A stretch of 64,000 nt of DNA from Brenneria bubanii (lineage in GTDB: Bacteria > Pseudomonadota > Gammaproteobacteria > Enterobacterales > Enterobacteriaceae): assembly GCF_022378355.1 (NCBI RefSeq), contig NZ_JAKMAJ010000007.1:186001-250000 (forward strand), written 5' to 3'. A model generated the notes under the pieces. The model made no database searches and had not been told where the DNA came from. It saw nothing but the letters and a program-made list of their open reading frames with translations. The position numbers and the translations under genes were made by a program. Of this stretch, positions 41,913 to 52,150 are shown in pieces. Numbering within the stretch: the stretch's first letter is position 1; each line of letters begins with the position of its first letter.

Positions 41913-42330
41913 CTACGGTTTGGCCGTTATCGTCCGATAAATAATCATGGTCATCGCTAGCGGAAAATAAAATGTTGCAATAACCCCATGGGTATAGATA
42001 AAGGTCTTTTTATCTGCGTGGATATCAGATTCCGTTCTAAATAAAGCGAGTCGACAACAAACGGCTTAAAGCAACGAAAAAAGACGAGGTGGCATAGTGA
42101 GTAAAATAATCAAGCGACAATAGAGGAAAAAATATTTTTCTCTTTATATACTAGCAGAAAGGCGTGTTGCGTCATTCAGTCTGGCAAGAAAGTATTTAGT
42201 GCATATGAAAATATGACTATTCAGAAAAACAATCATTTTCTTTGCAATATTTGAAATGACGGTTTTATTTCTGCCATGAAAATGGCTGGTTGTGGAAGAC
42301 ATTGTAGTTAATGTGTACAGGGGATAATGG
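41913..42330. other. AT-rich intergenic region before ldtD
   Basis: This 418-base stretch is clearly richer in A and T than its neighbours and holds no plausible gene. A palindrome of AGAG and A/T runs lies at 42122-42143. It should contain the ldtD promoter, but no hexamer pair stands out. A GGGGAT lies just before the ldtD start. Confidence 0.5.
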
Positions 42331-44061
42331 ATGTTGTTATACAAACGAAAAACGCAGAGGCTACTATGGGGTGCTGGTTGTATTTGGGTTTGTAGCCTGT
42401 TTCCTTCGTTTTCAGTGCTGGCAACATCGCCCGAGATGTTATCTGGTCAATCTAAAAATGTAGGTTCTTTTTCCGTCGAAAGCGGCCGTACCGCGTTGCT
42501 GGCTGCGCTGCCCAAGGGCGTGACGCTTCACTATCTTTCCGAGTTGTCATCACTATACGCACAGCATCATATGCAGCCGATGTGGTCGGACAGTCAGGCT
42601 GCGCAGCAATTTCAACAGCAACTGGCTGAGCTGGCGATTTCCGGCGTACAACCACAGTTCACCGCGTGGGTCACCTTGCTTACCGATCCACAGATAAACG
42701 GCCTCGCACGCGATGCGGTCTTATCCGATGCGATGCTGGGCTATTTGCAGTTTGTCTCCGGCGTGGAAAGTAACGGTAATAACTGGCTGTATGGCAGTAC
42801 GGCTTACCGTCTGCAGTCACCGTCGGCCAGTGTTGTCAGCCAATGGCAACATGCGCTCAACGCTGGCGATAGCGCGGCCTATATTGCATCATTGGCGCCA
42901 CAACACTCCCAGTATGCCAAAATGCATCAGGCGCTGAAGAACGTGCTGACGGATAATCGCCCCTGGCCAAAATTAAATCTGCCGGAAAGCCTGCGGCCAG
43001 GGCAATCCAGCGAATCAATCCCCGTACTGCGCGACATTTTACAGCGTTCAGGGATGCTGGCGAATGACGGACCCGCCGAGCTGTTCAGCGACAATGGGGT
43101 ATCAACGTCACAGGATGTCCAGCAGACCAATGGCGCGCTGGTTGCGCCGGAAAATACCTATAGCGGCGAGTTGGTCGAAGCGGTAAAACGCTTCCAGCAT
43201 TGGCAGGGATTGGATAATGATGGGGTGATTGGCAAGCGAACGCGCGATTGGCTCAATGTGTCGCCGCAGGTTCGCGCCACCCTGTTGGCGCTGAATATCC
43301 AACGTTTACGCCTGCTGCCGGATAATGTTCATACGGGCATTATGGTTAATATTCCCAACTACTCTCTGGTTTATTATCAGGATGGCGCCGAGCGGCTGTC
43401 GTCTCGGGTTATTGTCGGCCAGCCACGTCGTAAAACGCCGCTAATGAGCAGCTCGCTTTATAATGTGGTGGTCAATCCGCCGTGGAACGTGCCGACGACG
43501 CTGACGCGTCAGGACATTATTCCCAAGGTGGTGCGTGATCCGGGCTACTTACAGCGCCATGGCTACACCGTACTCGCCGGCTGGAGTCAGGATGCGGAAG
43601 CGATCGATCCGATGATGATTGATTGGTCTACGGTAGCGCCGGATCGCTTCCCGTATCGCCTGCGTCAGGCGCCTGGCGTAAATAATTCGCTGGGGCGGTA
43701 TAAATTCAATATGCCTAATTCCGATGCGATCTATCTGCACGATACGCCGAACCATAATTTGTTCCAGCGTGATATTCGCGCCTTGAGCTCTGGCTGTGTG
43801 CGCGTCAATAAAGCTTCTGAGCTGGCTAACCTGTTATTACAGGATGCGGGCTGGAATAACGCGCGTATTTCTTCCACCCTGGAACAGGGCGATACCACTT
43901 ATGTTTCCATTAAGCATCGAATTCCGGTCAGCCTGTATTATTTAACGGCATGGGTAGCGGATGATGGTAAGCCTCAATTCCGAACAGATATTTACAATTA
44001 TGATGATACAGCGAGGTCAGGTACTCAGGTTCTGTCCAAAGCCGGGCTGTTATTGCTGTAA
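42331..44061 (+). CDS. ldtD: L,D-transpeptidase LdtD
   Basis: LdtD (YcbB) makes 3-3 cross-links in peptidoglycan and supports beta-lactam tolerance in E. coli. The 576 residues compare with 615; the shortfall is in the variable region before the binding domain. A basic N-terminus and hydrophobic segment (about 12-31) form a signal sequence. A peptidoglycan-binding domain (about 270-310, [19 protein letters not shown]) precedes the YkuD domain, with catalytic Cys489 in [12 protein letters not shown] and the conserved His in [12 protein letters not shown]. It acts in the periplasm. ycbK, a putative murein peptidase-like protein, follows after 325 bases. Confidence 0.95.
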   Translation: MLLYKRKTQRLLWGAGCIWVCSLFPSFSVLATSPEMLSGQSKNVGSFSVESGRTALLAALPKGVTLHYLSELSSLYAQHHMQPMWSDSQAAQQFQQQLAELAISGVQPQFTAWVTLLTDPQINGLARDAVLSDAMLGYLQFVSGVESNGNNWLYGSTAYRLQSPSASVVSQWQHALNAGDSAAYIASLAPQHSQYAKMHQALKNVLTDNRPWPKLNLPESLRPGQSSESIPVLRDILQRSGMLANDGPAELFSDNGVSTSQDVQQTNGALVAPENTYSGELVEAVKRFQHWQGLDNDGVIGKRTRDWLNVSPQVRATLLALNIQRLRLLPDNVHTGIMVNIPNYSLVYYQDGAERLSSRVIVGQPRRKTPLMSSSLYNVVVNPPWNVPTTLTRQDIIPKVVRDPGYLQRHGYTVLAGWSQDAEAIDPMMIDWSTVAPDRFPYRLRQAPGVNNSLGRYKFNMPNSDAIYLHDTPNHNLFQRDIRALSSGCVRVNKASELANLLLQDAGWNNARISSTLEQGDTTYVSIKHRIPVSLYYLTAWVADDGKPQFRTDIYNYDDTARSGTQVLSKAGLLLL

Positions 44062-44093
44062 ATATTGAAAATTCCGGGGATTTACAGAATCAA

Positions 44094-44142
44094 CCCATGG
44101 CCTGTTATCCGGGGGATCATTGCGTTCCCCCGACGCCATGGG
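44094..44142. repeat. Nested inverted repeat after ldtD
   Basis: CCCATGGC (44094-44101) pairs with GCCATGGG (44135-44142), enclosing a second perfect stem CGGGGGA (44110-44116) with TCCCCCG (44126-44132). It lies 32 bases after the ldtD stop and has no T-run. It could stabilise mRNA or act as a weak terminator. Confidence 0.55.
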
Positions 44143-44204
44143 GATAAAGCGGGTTGACTCACTTTTGATAGGCGGTTAAGGTGCAAGACAGTTCTTTTTT
44201 ATGC

Positions 44205-44300
44205 CCTTATACCCGTCATATTTCAAACTGCATGCGCACCAGCGGCGCCCAATCATCCTGATCTCCTATTTGCGTGGTCGGTAAGTGGGTGAGCTTCAGC
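44205..44300. repeat. Diverged copy of the palindromic repeat (left arm)
   Basis: The sequence TATACCCGTCATATTTCAAA followed by CTGCATGCGC looks like the left end of the same repeat family as at 5980-6090. The right arm is not recognisable. It occupies part of the 325-base gap between ldtD and ycbK, which otherwise shows no gene. Confidence 0.4.
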
Positions 44301-44386
44301 GGAAGATGCCTTTCGATAGGCGTCTTGTTGCATCGCGAATTATTTAAGGTATAGGTTCCGTTCTTTTAGTCAGGGTAACTCGTTAT

Positions 44387-44935
44387 ATGGAAGACATTGA
44401 TAATCATCGCCGTAAATGGCTTGCGCTAGGTGGTGCTGCTTTGGGTATTGCGCTGCTTCCCGGCCAGGCATTCGCGACCTTATCTACTCCTCGCCCGCGT
44501 ATTCTGACCCTTAATAATCTGAATACCGGAGAACGCATCAAGACCGAGTTTTTTGATGGTCGGCGTTATAATAAAGAAGAACTGTCGCGGCTGAATCACT
44601 TTTTCCGTGATTATCGTGCGAACAAAGTTAAAAATATCGATCCGCTACTTTTCGATCAACTCTACCGCTTACAGGTTATGCTGGGGACGAGCAAGCCGGT
44701 GCAGCTGATTTCTGGATATCGTGCGATTGATACCAACAATGAATTACGCGCTCATCGCAAAGGCGTTGCCAAGCAAAGTTACCATACCAAAGGGCAGGCG
44801 ATGGATTTTCATATCGAAGGCGTTCAGCTAGCCAACTTGCGTAAGGCGGCGGTAAAAATGCGCGCCGGCGGCGTCGGATATTATCCTCGCAGTAACTTTG
44901 TGCATATTGATACCGGTCCAGTGCGTACTTGGTAG
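44387..44935 (+). CDS. ycbK: YcbK, DUF882 / M15-like protein with Tat-type signal
   Basis: This 182-residue exported protein corresponds to E. coli YcbK. The N-terminus has a twin-arginine pattern, HRRKWLALGG, then a hydrophobic stretch ending at AFA (about 31), so Tat export to the periplasm is likely. The mature part is a peptidase M15/DUF882 domain with metal-site-like residues: His in SYHTKGQAMDFH and the C-terminal HIDTG. The family resembles D-Ala-D-Ala peptidases; the actual activity is not established. It follows ldtD, in keeping with a cell-wall role. Confidence 0.92.
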   Translation: MEDIDNHRRKWLALGGAALGIALLPGQAFATLSTPRPRILTLNNLNTGERIKTEFFDGRRYNKEELSRLNHFFRDYRANKVKNIDPLLFDQLYRLQVMLGTSKPVQLISGYRAIDTNNELRAHRKGVAKQSYHTKGQAMDFHIEGVQLANLRKAAVKMRAGGVGYYPRSNFVHIDTGPVRTW

Positions 44936-45003
44936 ATTTGTAGATTAATAGAGTATGTCATTATTCAGCTTGGACTGAATTGGCGTAGGTTATGTGGAGT
45001 GGT

Positions 45004-45639
45004 ATGAAGTATCAAATCGTCCCCGTTACGGCATTCAGCCAAAACTGCACGCTATTATGGTGCGAGAATACCAATGAAGCGGCAATCGTCGATCCCGGCG
45101 GTGAAGCGGAAAAAATAAAACAGGCCGTCGCTCAGGCCGGTATAAGCGTTAAGCAGATTTTGCTTACCCATGGTCATTTGGATCACGTGGGCGCCGCGGC
45201 TGAGTTGGCTGATTACTACCAGGTTCCGATTCTGGGTCCACAGATTGAAGATGCGTTCTGGCTGGACGGATTACCAGCGCAGAGCCGCATGTTTGGGTTG
45301 GGGGAGTGTAAGGCGTTTACGCCGACTCGGTGGTTAAAAGAAGGTGATAAGGTTCATATCGGCGACGTTACGCTAGCCGTGTTTCACTGCCCCGGCCATA
45401 CGCCCGGCCACATTGTGTTCTTTGATGCGACATCGCGTCTGGCGCAAGTGGGTGATGTGATTTTCAACGGTGGCGTAGGGCGTAGCGACTTCCCTCAAGG
45501 CGACCATCGGGCGCTGATCTCTTCGATTATCAACAAGCTATTGCCGTTGGGTGATGATGTCACCTTTATCCCGGGTCATGGACCTATATCGACCTTCGGA
45601 CAAGAGCGTAAAACCAATCCGTTTATTCGGGGCGCGTAG
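45004..45639 (+). CDS. gloC: Hydroxyacylglutathione hydrolase GloC
   Basis: GloC (YcbL) is a type II glyoxalase II of the metallo-beta-lactamase fold that hydrolyses S-lactoylglutathione. From ATG 45004 it has 211 residues, with GGAG just upstream; the frame from 44992 adds four residues. Metal ligands are seen in [11 protein letters not shown] (HxHxDH), [14 protein letters not shown] with Asp, and FIPGHGP. It is cytoplasmic. It lies 68 bases after ycbK and ends in a strong hairpin. Confidence 0.94.
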   Translation: MKYQIVPVTAFSQNCTLLWCENTNEAAIVDPGGEAEKIKQAVAQAGISVKQILLTHGHLDHVGAAAELADYYQVPILGPQIEDAFWLDGLPAQSRMFGLGECKAFTPTRWLKEGDKVHIGDVTLAVFHCPGHTPGHIVFFDATSRLAQVGDVIFNGGVGRSDFPQGDHRALISSIINKLLPLGDDVTFIPGHGPISTFGQERKTNPFIRGA

Positions 45640-45668
45640 TCAGCAAGCTGCTCAGGTTTATGAGCCGC

Positions 45669-45718
45669 GGCCAGTCATATCGCAGGAAGTACCGGTATTC
45701 TGCGTCTGACTGGCCTTT
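45669..45718 (+). terminator. Hairpin terminator after gloC
   Basis: GGCCAGTCA (45669-45677) pairs with TGACTGGCC (45707-45715), and an inner CGCAG/CTGCG pair extends the stem to 14 bp across a small internal loop. TTT follows. It starts 30 bases after the gloC stop. Confidence 0.7.
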
Positions 45719-45969
45719 CCCAGGGCGGCCTTCATTTTCTTGACCGCGCTCAAACCATTCTTCCTTATTCCGCTTTAATCGAATCCGGCGATGTTTAAAC
45801 ACGCCCTGGAACGCATCGGCGTTTTTTCACGTCAGAACTGTCGACGTCATGGATATGTCAGGCTAGGCGGGGATAAAGCATCCTGTTTTAGCGCAATTTA
45901 ATCTTGCCAGAGCGCATTGAATAGCCGGATTGATTTTACACGCCGCTACGGAAGACATGCGCTTGAATA
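45719..45969. other. Intergenic region between gloC and aspC, no gene seen
   Basis: This is the middle of a 504-base gap between gloC and aspC. I checked both strands; open stretches are short, lack starts with ribosome sites and match nothing I know. The flanks hold a terminator on each side and a diverged palindromic repeat. Confidence 0.5.
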
Positions 45970-45997
45970 ATAAAGCCAGCACCGAGGCTGGCTTTAT
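45970..45997. terminator. Bidirectional hairpin downstream of aspC
   Basis: ATAAAGCCAGC pairs perfectly with GCTGGCTTTAT, 11 bp, around a six-base loop. It is placed to end aspC transcripts coming from the right, 147 bases past that stop. Confidence 0.65.
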
Positions 45998-46006
45998 ATT
46001 CTGCAT

Positions 46007-46108
46007 ATTTCAGCTTGTATGCGCGTCGACCGGCTCATTAATTCGACTCGCCAGTAAAGGGCCAACGCGTTGCGTTAAACGATAGCTTTTTATTCGGTAA
46101 GCTGAATT
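46007..46108. repeat. Possible diverged palindromic repeat
   Basis: Arms ATTTCAGCTT and AAGCTGAATT are inverted repeats (9 of 10) about 80 bases apart, with GTATGCGCGTC after the left arm and ATTATTTA at the right end. Both features recall the repeat at 5980-6090, but divergence is high. Confidence 0.35.
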
Positions 46109-46143
46109 ATTTATCGTGCGGAAAAATAACTTACATCAATGAG

Positions 46144-47334
46144 TCATAGCACGGCGACAATGGCTTCACACAGCGGAGCCATATTTTCCGGCGTCATTCC
46201 CGCGACGTTAATTCGTCCGGAGTTTACCGCATAAACGCCGAAATCGTCCCGTAAACGCAAAACCTGCTCTTTATTCAAACCACTGAAGGAGAACATGCCA
46301 TTCTGATTGATAATGAAGGAGAAGTCCTGTTTGGCGCCTTTCTCCTGGAGTGTGTTGACAAACAGCTGACGCATACGTTGAATACGTTCGCGCATTGCCG
46401 TCAACTCCTGCTCCCAGATGGCTCGCAGCGCATCATTGGACAAAATAGTGGCGACAACGGCGGCGCCGTGTGACGGCGGGTTAGAGTAGTTTGCGCGAAT
46501 GACCGATTTTACCTGGCTGAACACTTTATCCGCGGCGGATGCATCGGCGGCAACCAACGTACAGGCGCCCACGCGCTCGTTGTACAGACCGAAGTTTTTG
46601 GAGTAAGAGCTGCAAACGATCAGCTCTTGGTGTTTTTTCGCAAAGATACGCAGCCCTTGCGCATCCTCTTCCAGTCCTCGGGCAAAGCCCTGGTAGGCGA
46701 AATCAAACAACGGCAACCAGCCGTTGGCTACGGAAAGCTCAGCCAGCTGCGCCCACTGTTCCTCTGTAGGATCAATACCAGTAGGGTTATGGCAGCAGCC
46801 GTGGAACAGAACGACATCACCCGCCTGGGCTGATGCGAGGCTGCTTACTATGCCATCGAAGTCCAGTGAGTGGTTTGCGGCATCGTAGTAGCTATATTCA
46901 CAGACTTCCAGACCGGCGCCAGAAAAAATATTTTTATGGTTTGGCCAGCTTGGCGCGCTTACCCAGATACGCTGCGCGCTGGTTTGTTTAGCGAGAAAAT
47001 CGGCGGCGACACGCAAGCCACCGGTACCACCTGGCGTTTGCGCGGTGCGAGCACGCTTGTCGGCGATGATGCTGTTCTCTTTACCAAACAGAAGCTCTTG
47101 CGTGCATTGACCGAATGCCGGCAGGCCGTCAATGCTCAAATAGTTTTTGGTGACTTCGTTTTCCAGCAAAAATTGTTCTGCTTTTTTTACACTGGTCAAT
47201 ACCGGCGTTTTACCGGTTTCATCTTTATAAACACCAATTCCCAGATTGATTTTATTCAGACGTTCATCAGCGCGGAAGAGATCGGCCAGTCCAAGAATGG
47301 GATCGGCGGGTGCGGCAGAGATATTTTCAAACAT
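46144..47334 (-). CDS. aspC: Aspartate aminotransferase
   Basis: AspC interconverts aspartate and oxaloacetate with 2-oxoglutarate/glutamate, using PLP. The 396 residues match the E. coli length. The Schiff-base lysine is Lys246 in [14 protein letters not shown]; the cofactor-binding Asn and Asp are in [11 protein letters not shown] and LFDFAYQGF; the substrate-binding Arg is near the C-terminus in NSGRINVAG. The ATG at 47334 gives [16 protein letters not shown], the family start. It is downstream of ompF on the same strand, with a terminator between. Confidence 0.98.
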   Translation of the reverse strand: MFENISAAPADPILGLADLFRADERLNKINLGIGVYKDETGKTPVLTSVKKAEQFLLENEVTKNYLSIDGLPAFGQCTQELLFGKENSIIADKRARTAQTPGGTGGLRVAADFLAKQTSAQRIWVSAPSWPNHKNIFSGAGLEVCEYSYYDAANHSLDFDGIVSSLASAQAGDVVLFHGCCHNPTGIDPTEEQWAQLAELSVANGWLPLFDFAYQGFARGLEEDAQGLRIFAKKHQELIVCSSYSKNFGLYNERVGACTLVAADASAADKVFSQVKSVIRANYSNPPSHGAAVVATILSNDALRAIWEQELTAMRERIQRMRQLFVNTLQEKGAKQDFSFIINQNGMFSFSGLNKEQVLRLRDDFGVYAVNSGRINVAGMTPENMAPLCEAIVAVL

Positions 47335-47561
47335 TGATTATGTTTTCCATAGCATGCGGTGGGGGTTAAGCACGAATTCCCAGATTACCGCCAGTAAAAG
47401 GCTTTGCCAACCGCCGGGCAAAAAATAAAGGGAAATAATTAGGCCATTATCCATGCGCAGCGGGATAACTCAGCGATGTTTGATGTCGGTAAAGTCAGAT
47501 CAACGAGGGCGTAACCGTGGCTCGCTGTTTACCAGCAACCTGAGAGCGAGTGCGATAAAGT

Positions 47562-47591
47562 AAAAAAGCAGCGCCGAAGCGCTGCTTTTTC
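47562..47591. terminator. Bidirectional terminator after ompF
   Basis: A perfect 12-bp stem, AAAAAGCAGCGC with GCGCTGCTTTTT, around a CGAA tetraloop gives T-runs in both directions. It lies 45 bases past the ompF stop. The remaining 227 bases up to aspC hold its promoter region, with nothing else recognised. Confidence 0.92.
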
Positions 47592-47636
47592 TATGCAATA
47601 TTTAACGGTCAGACCGTTACAGAATGCACAATCAAA

Positions 47637-48722
47637 TTAGAACTGATATTTCACGCCAACGCCAACCACGTCATCGTCATGAGAAATGCCGTTTACGACA
47701 TACACATTGTCGCTGTCCAGCAGGTTGATTTTGTAATCAACGTAAGTGGAGAAGTTTTTGTTGAACGCGTAGGTTGCTGCGACGCTGACATATTTGTTCA
47801 GGTAGTCATCTGCACCGTTAGCGCTGGTATCCTGTTTGCCTTTACCCTGGACATAGGCCAGAGATGGAGTCAAACCGAAATCGAAGGTGTATTGCGCAAC
47901 GGCTTCAAAGATTTCAGTTTTATCCAGTGAAACGCTACCGTCGAAAGGTACGTTGGTATATTCACCGTAAGTCGCCGCCAGATAGATATTGTTAGCGTCA
48001 TATTTTACGCCGGCAGCCCAGGTTTCAGCTTTTTTGCCAGTACCCTGAGAAGCGGTATTTTGAGCAGCGGTACGCTGTACGGCAGAGTAGGAAGCGATTA
48101 CGCCCAGACCAAGATCGGATTCATAGCTCAGAGAGGTACCCCAGCCGTCGCCATTCGCTTTAGAGTAAGCATCAGAATGACCCTGGTTGGTATCGCCTTT
48201 ATCCTTGCTGATAGCCTGCAAGCCGAAATTCAGGCCGTCGACCAGACCGAAGAAATCACTGTTACGATAAGTCAGCAGGCCACTTTTACGACCGGTCTGA
48301 GTATCAGTATAGGACTGATCGCCACCCCAGGCAGGCAATACGTCGGTATAAGAAATACCATCATAACCAATAGCCTGATTACGGCCGTAATCCAGTGAAC
48401 CAGCATCAGCGAATTTCAAACCGGCGAAAGCGTAACGCGTTTTGGCGCTATTGCTGCCTTCGTTAGTATTAGCTGCAAATTCTACTTCGTAGCGGCCATA
48501 ACCGATCAGATCGCTATTGATCTGAGTTTCACCTTTGACGCCGATACGGGCACGGGTTTTATCGCCGTTGTTGCTAGAATCGTCAGAGAAAAAATGACGG
48601 CCTTCGGCACGACCATAAACATCCAGCTTGTTGCCATCTTTGTTATAAACTTCTGCTGCATTTGCTGCGCCAGCAGCTAACAGAGCTGGGATTACCACTG
48701 CAAGAATATTGCGCTTCATCAT
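47637..48722 (-). CDS. ompF: Outer-membrane porin, OmpF type
   Basis: This is a trimeric general porin of 361 residues. Signal peptide residues 1-22 (ending AGAANA) precede a mature protein beginning AEVYNKDGNKLDVYGR and ending in the Phe of GVKYQF, as outer-membrane barrels do. Constriction arginines equivalent to E. coli Arg42, Arg82 and Arg132 are present, and loop 3 keeps an Asp. However, the loop 3 motif PEFGG is PAWGG here, so the pore glutamate is lost, and the first-strand residues carry extra charge (GRAEGRHFF). The position between aspC and asnS matches E. coli ompF. A GAGGGTAA Shine-Dalgarno region like E. coli's precedes the ATG, so micF pairing is possible. Confidence 0.92.
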   Translation of the reverse strand: MMKRNILAVVIPALLAAGAANAAEVYNKDGNKLDVYGRAEGRHFFSDDSSNNGDKTRARIGVKGETQINSDLIGYGRYEVEFAANTNEGSNSAKTRYAFAGLKFADAGSLDYGRNQAIGYDGISYTDVLPAWGGDQSYTDTQTGRKSGLLTYRNSDFFGLVDGLNFGLQAISKDKGDTNQGHSDAYSKANGDGWGTSLSYESDLGLGVIASYSAVQRTAAQNTASQGTGKKAETWAAGVKYDANNIYLAATYGEYTNVPFDGSVSLDKTEIFEAVAQYTFDFGLTPSLAYVQGKGKQDTSANGADDYLNKYVSVAATYAFNKNFSTYVDYKINLLDSDNVYVVNGISHDDDVVGVGVKYQF

Positions 48723-48854
48723 TAATTACCCTCATTGGTGTTGTGTAGGACACCTGCCACTGCCATAAATAATTTCTTACGGAACTATTCCTGAAAGTTT
48801 GGTGTCTTCCTGTGTCTGAACGCAGTTTTCCATTCGCAGCCCGGTTAATCTACC

Positions 48855-48919
48855 CCGAAAATGATACTAACTTCGCAATCAGGTAACAAATGGAAAATAT
48901 GTATTTCAAAATGTAAAAT
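48855..48919 (-). promoter_or_regulatory. ompF promoter with OmpR-like sites
   Basis: On the minus strand, TTTTACATTTTGAAATACAT (upstream end at 48919) resembles E. coli OmpR box F1 (TTTACTTTTGGTTACATATT). ATTTTCCATTTGTTACC follows as a possible second half-site. A TATCAT at 48861-48866 is a candidate -10. This would leave a 5' leader of about 130 bases, close to E. coli. Confidence 0.55.
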
Positions 48920-48950
48920 CAAGGGAACTTTGTGAGAAATATCTAACTTT

Positions 48951-48980
48951 AAAAAAAAGAGCCGGAATTTTCGGCTCTTC
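48951..48980 (-). terminator. Terminator of asnS
   Basis: On the minus strand AAGAGCCG pairs with CGGCTCTT around a seven-base loop, followed by eight T. It lies 39 bases past the asnS stop. Confidence 0.88.
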
Positions 48981-49018
48981 TTTTCTACATATTTGTTTTA
49001 CTTATATTAAATTTTTAT

Positions 49019-50419
49019 TTAGAAGCTGGCGTTCCTTGGCGACCTTGGAAAAGCGATAACATCGCGCACGTTTTGTACACCGGTAACGTAGGCGACCAGA
49101 CGTTCAAATCCCAATCCAAAACCTGAATGAGGAACGGTGCCATAGCGCCGCAGATCGCGATACCACCAGTAGTCTTCCTTATTGAGTCCCATATCTTCTA
49201 GACGTTGATCAAGTGTGTCCAGCCGCTCTTCACGCTGAGAGCCCCCGATGATCTCACCAATGCCTGGCGCCAACACGTCCATGGCGGCGACGGTCTTGCC
49301 ATCGCTGTTCATGCGCATATAGAACGCCTTGATGTCTTTGGGATAGTTTTTAACCACAACCGGCGCGTTGAAATGTTTTTCCGCCAGATAACGCTCATGT
49401 TCGGATGAAAGATCGACCCCCCAGTAAACCGGATTTTCAAATGTCTGACCGCAATTCAGCAGAATGTCCACCGCTTCGGTGTAGTCAACCTGGGCAAAAT
49501 CAGAGTTGATAAAGTTTTCCAGCCGGCTAACCGCTTCTTTATCCACGCGCTGAGCAAAAAACGCCATATCATCGGCGCGTTCGTCAAGCGCGGCTTTAAA
49601 CACGTATTTCAACAGGCTTTCCGCCAATCCGGCTATATCATCCAGCGAGGCGAAAGCCACCTCCGGCTCGATCATCCAGAACTCAGCCAAGTGACGGCTG
49701 GTATTGGAATTCTCCGCACGGAAGGTCGGGCCGAAGGTATAAACCTTGGAAAGCGCGCAGGCATAGGTTTCGCCATTCAGCTGACCAGAAACCGTCAGGA
49801 AGGCTTCTTTGCCGAAGAAATCTTCGCTGAAGTCCACTTTCCCCTGCTCGGTTCGCGGCAAATTTTCCAGATCGAGCGTGGAGACTCTGAACATTTCACC
49901 GGCGCCTTCCGCATCAGACGCGGTGATCAGCGGTGTTGAAACCCAGAAGTAGCCATTTTCATTGAAGAAACGATGAATCGCCTGCGCCAGGGTATGACGC
50001 ACGCGGGCTACGGCGCCGATCAGGTTGGTACGCGGACGCAAATGCGCGACTTCGCGCAGATATTCGATGCTATGGCGTTTGGCCGCCATCGGATAGGTAT
50101 CGGGATCATCGACCCAGCCAACCACTTTTACCGCCGATGCCTGTAGTTCAAAACTTTGCCCCTCGCCCGGCGATGCAACCACTCTACCCGTGACTTCAAC
50201 AGAGCATCCGGTAGTCAGATGAAGAACATCATCCAGATAATTGGAGAGATTATTATTAACTACAGCCTGTAATGGATTAAAGCAGGAGCCGTCATAAACG
50301 GCAACAAAGGAGATACCGGCTTTAGAATCTCTCCGGGTACGTACCCAGCCGCGCACGGTGACTTCGCTGTCAACGGCGACACGGCCTTGCAGTACGTCGA
50401 CTACAGGCACTACGCTCAT
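49019..50419 (-). CDS. asnS: Asparaginyl-tRNA synthetase
   Basis: AsnS charges tRNA-Asn with asparagine. The 466 residues match the E. coli length. An N-terminal OB-fold anticodon-binding domain (about 17-100, [19 protein letters not shown]) precedes the class II catalytic core with motif 2 around [25 protein letters not shown] and motif 3 [15 protein letters not shown] near the end. All class IIb features are intact. Its order between ompF and pncB is as in E. coli. Confidence 0.98.
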   Translation of the reverse strand: MSVVPVVDVLQGRVAVDSEVTVRGWVRTRRDSKAGISFVAVYDGSCFNPLQAVVNNNLSNYLDDVLHLTTGCSVEVTGRVVASPGEGQSFELQASAVKVVGWVDDPDTYPMAAKRHSIEYLREVAHLRPRTNLIGAVARVRHTLAQAIHRFFNENGYFWVSTPLITASDAEGAGEMFRVSTLDLENLPRTEQGKVDFSEDFFGKEAFLTVSGQLNGETYACALSKVYTFGPTFRAENSNTSRHLAEFWMIEPEVAFASLDDIAGLAESLLKYVFKAALDERADDMAFFAQRVDKEAVSRLENFINSDFAQVDYTEAVDILLNCGQTFENPVYWGVDLSSEHERYLAEKHFNAPVVVKNYPKDIKAFYMRMNSDGKTVAAMDVLAPGIGEIIGGSQREERLDTLDQRLEDMGLNKEDYWWYRDLRRYGTVPHSGFGLGFERLVAYVTGVQNVRDVIAFPRSPRNASF

Positions 50420-50631
50420 AAAATTCTCTCTTCAATTAATAAGGTTTAAAAACGTCTCGGTCCCAATGGATTGCCGGCCGGCTATTGCGCCGTCGCTATA
50501 TCGCGTAATCAGCGAGCTCCGCCGGCGCTGAATAACGCCAGAATAGACCAGCGGCCGACTCATGTTCGCCAGCAACCTCAAATATCGGGATTTTGCTATG
50601 TTACTTGCCGTTAGGCAGGACACAAGCAGAA

Positions 50632-50669
50632 ATCGCCGGAATGTCATAAGTTTTATGCATTCCGGCGAT
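50632..50669 (-). terminator. Very stable hairpin after pncB
   Basis: ATCGCCGGAATG (50632-50643) pairs perfectly with CATTCCGGCGAT (50658-50669), and the stem continues as CATAA/TTATG beyond one bulged T, about 17 bp in all. It lies 42 bases past the pncB stop; no clear T-run follows. Confidence 0.65.
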
Positions 50670-50711
50670 AGTGGGTCAAAGATTAGACAGTCTGGTTAGG
50701 CTGAGCGACGC

Positions 50712-51917
50712 TCAACTGGCTTTTCGTACGCGCGGCAAATCAAAAGCTTTACGTAATTCAGAGACGAAAGCCTGATCCTGACAAATGGTTTTGCCTGGAC
50801 TATCGGAAAGCTTCGCCACCGGTTTCCCATTGCATTCGACTAACTTGATGACGATGTTCAACGGGTTAATGCCAGGAATATCACAGGTCAGACGCGTTCC
50901 TATGCCAAAGACCAGATTAATCCGCTGCCCGAAGTGGCGGTAGATATCGAGGGATTTTTCGAGATTTAAATTATCTGAAAACACCAGCGTCTTGCTTAAC
51001 GGGTCGATATCCAAACGCTGGTAATGAGCGATGGCTTTTTCCCCCCAATCGATGGGATCGCCGGAGTCATGACGCAGTCCCTGATAAGCATTGGCGAACG
51101 TATAATCAAAGTCGCGCAGGAAAGCATCCATCGTAATGCAATCCGTGAGCGCGATGCCCAACTGATCGGGATATTCATCCAGCCATACCTGTAAGGCGGC
51201 GCGTTGACTGCTGGCCAGTTCCTGACTGATTCGCTGGTGAGCCTGAAACCATTCATGAGCCTGGGTGCCGACGGGGGTCAATTGCAAACGGCGAGCCAGG
51301 TCGTAATTGCTGGTGCCGATTAAATAAGGGAACTCGGCCTGCAAGGTACTGACGATCGCCTGTTGCACCTGATGGGAGAAGCGACGCCGGGTGCCGAAAT
51401 CCATCAGCTTAAAATGACGGATATCGACATCCGTGCTGATAGTACGGAAGCGTTCAAGCATGTTATGCAGCCGATCAAGCGCCTGACTGAGGCCAATCTC
51501 AGGCGAACGATTGCGATGAACCACCTCGCTAATCACGGCGAGCAGAGGGACTTCCCATAAAATAACTTCGCGCCACGGCCCGGTAATGCGGATATCCAGC
51601 TTACCGTGATGATTTTTGATACTGACCTGCTGCGGATTAAAACGAAAGTCACGTAACCAATCGAGATAATCCTGCTTAAAGAACGGCAGGGATGAAAGAT
51701 AACTATATTCTTCGTCGCTCAGAGTCAGGAAACGCATAAACGCAACCTGCTCGGTTATCTCTTCAGCGTAGATTCCTAACAGTTCATCACTGCGACAGCG
51801 GAACTCAGCCGCTACATCGACATTATAATAATGATGATACACCGCCTGTTGCATATGCAGCTTATAGGCATCGGTATCAAGCAATGACGTTAGAATCGGG
51901 GAAGTGTGTAAAGTCAT
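50712..51917 (-). CDS. pncB: Nicotinate phosphoribosyltransferase
   Basis: PncB converts nicotinate and PRPP to nicotinate mononucleotide with ATP, salvaging NAD precursors. The 401 residues compare with 400 in E. coli. The family core [42 protein letters not shown] and [10 protein letters not shown] is intact. The start at 51917 ([20 protein letters not shown]) agrees with E. coli. It is divergent from pepN across 233 bases. No NadR box of the TGTTTA type was seen there. Confidence 0.97.
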   Translation of the reverse strand: MTLHTSPILTSLLDTDAYKLHMQQAVYHHYYNVDVAAEFRCRSDELLGIYAEEITEQVAFMRFLTLSDEEYSYLSSLPFFKQDYLDWLRDFRFNPQQVSIKNHHGKLDIRITGPWREVILWEVPLLAVISEVVHRNRSPEIGLSQALDRLHNMLERFRTISTDVDIRHFKLMDFGTRRRFSHQVQQAIVSTLQAEFPYLIGTSNYDLARRLQLTPVGTQAHEWFQAHQRISQELASSQRAALQVWLDEYPDQLGIALTDCITMDAFLRDFDYTFANAYQGLRHDSGDPIDWGEKAIAHYQRLDIDPLSKTLVFSDNLNLEKSLDIYRHFGQRINLVFGIGTRLTCDIPGINPLNIVIKLVECNGKPVAKLSDSPGKTICQDQAFVSELRKAFDLPRVRKAS

Positions 51918-52150
51918 AATGCGTTACAGCATCCTCGTTAGACGCATGTCCGTCGTCGGGACAATCGGCAAGGTTCGAACAGTATACCTTGCTTATGCAA
52001 ATAATACCTCATCACAACATATTGGGGCTCCCAACGCGAGATTCAAACGTGCTCTGATGTGATTATTATTCTCATTATTTTGTCGTGGTAACATTGACGT
52101 AACAGGCATAGACTGAGTTCCTGAAGCTTATGACGAGGTGAAAACTTTAT

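Noticed and set aside
45640-45830. Basic minus-strand frame across the gloC 3' end
   Set aside because: At first sight it looked like a transposase fragment, but there is no start with a ribosome site and no family match; the sequence is explained by the terminator and the antisense of gloC.
50432-50647. 71-codon minus-strand ORF between asnS and pncB
   Set aside because: It has no homology signature and part of it is the pncB hairpin.
52061-52079. Fur-like AT-rich 19-mer between pncB and pepN
   Set aside because: It matches 13 of 19 positions, but the matches are mostly A/T in an AT-rich gap with no unbroken core, and neither gene is a known iron target.
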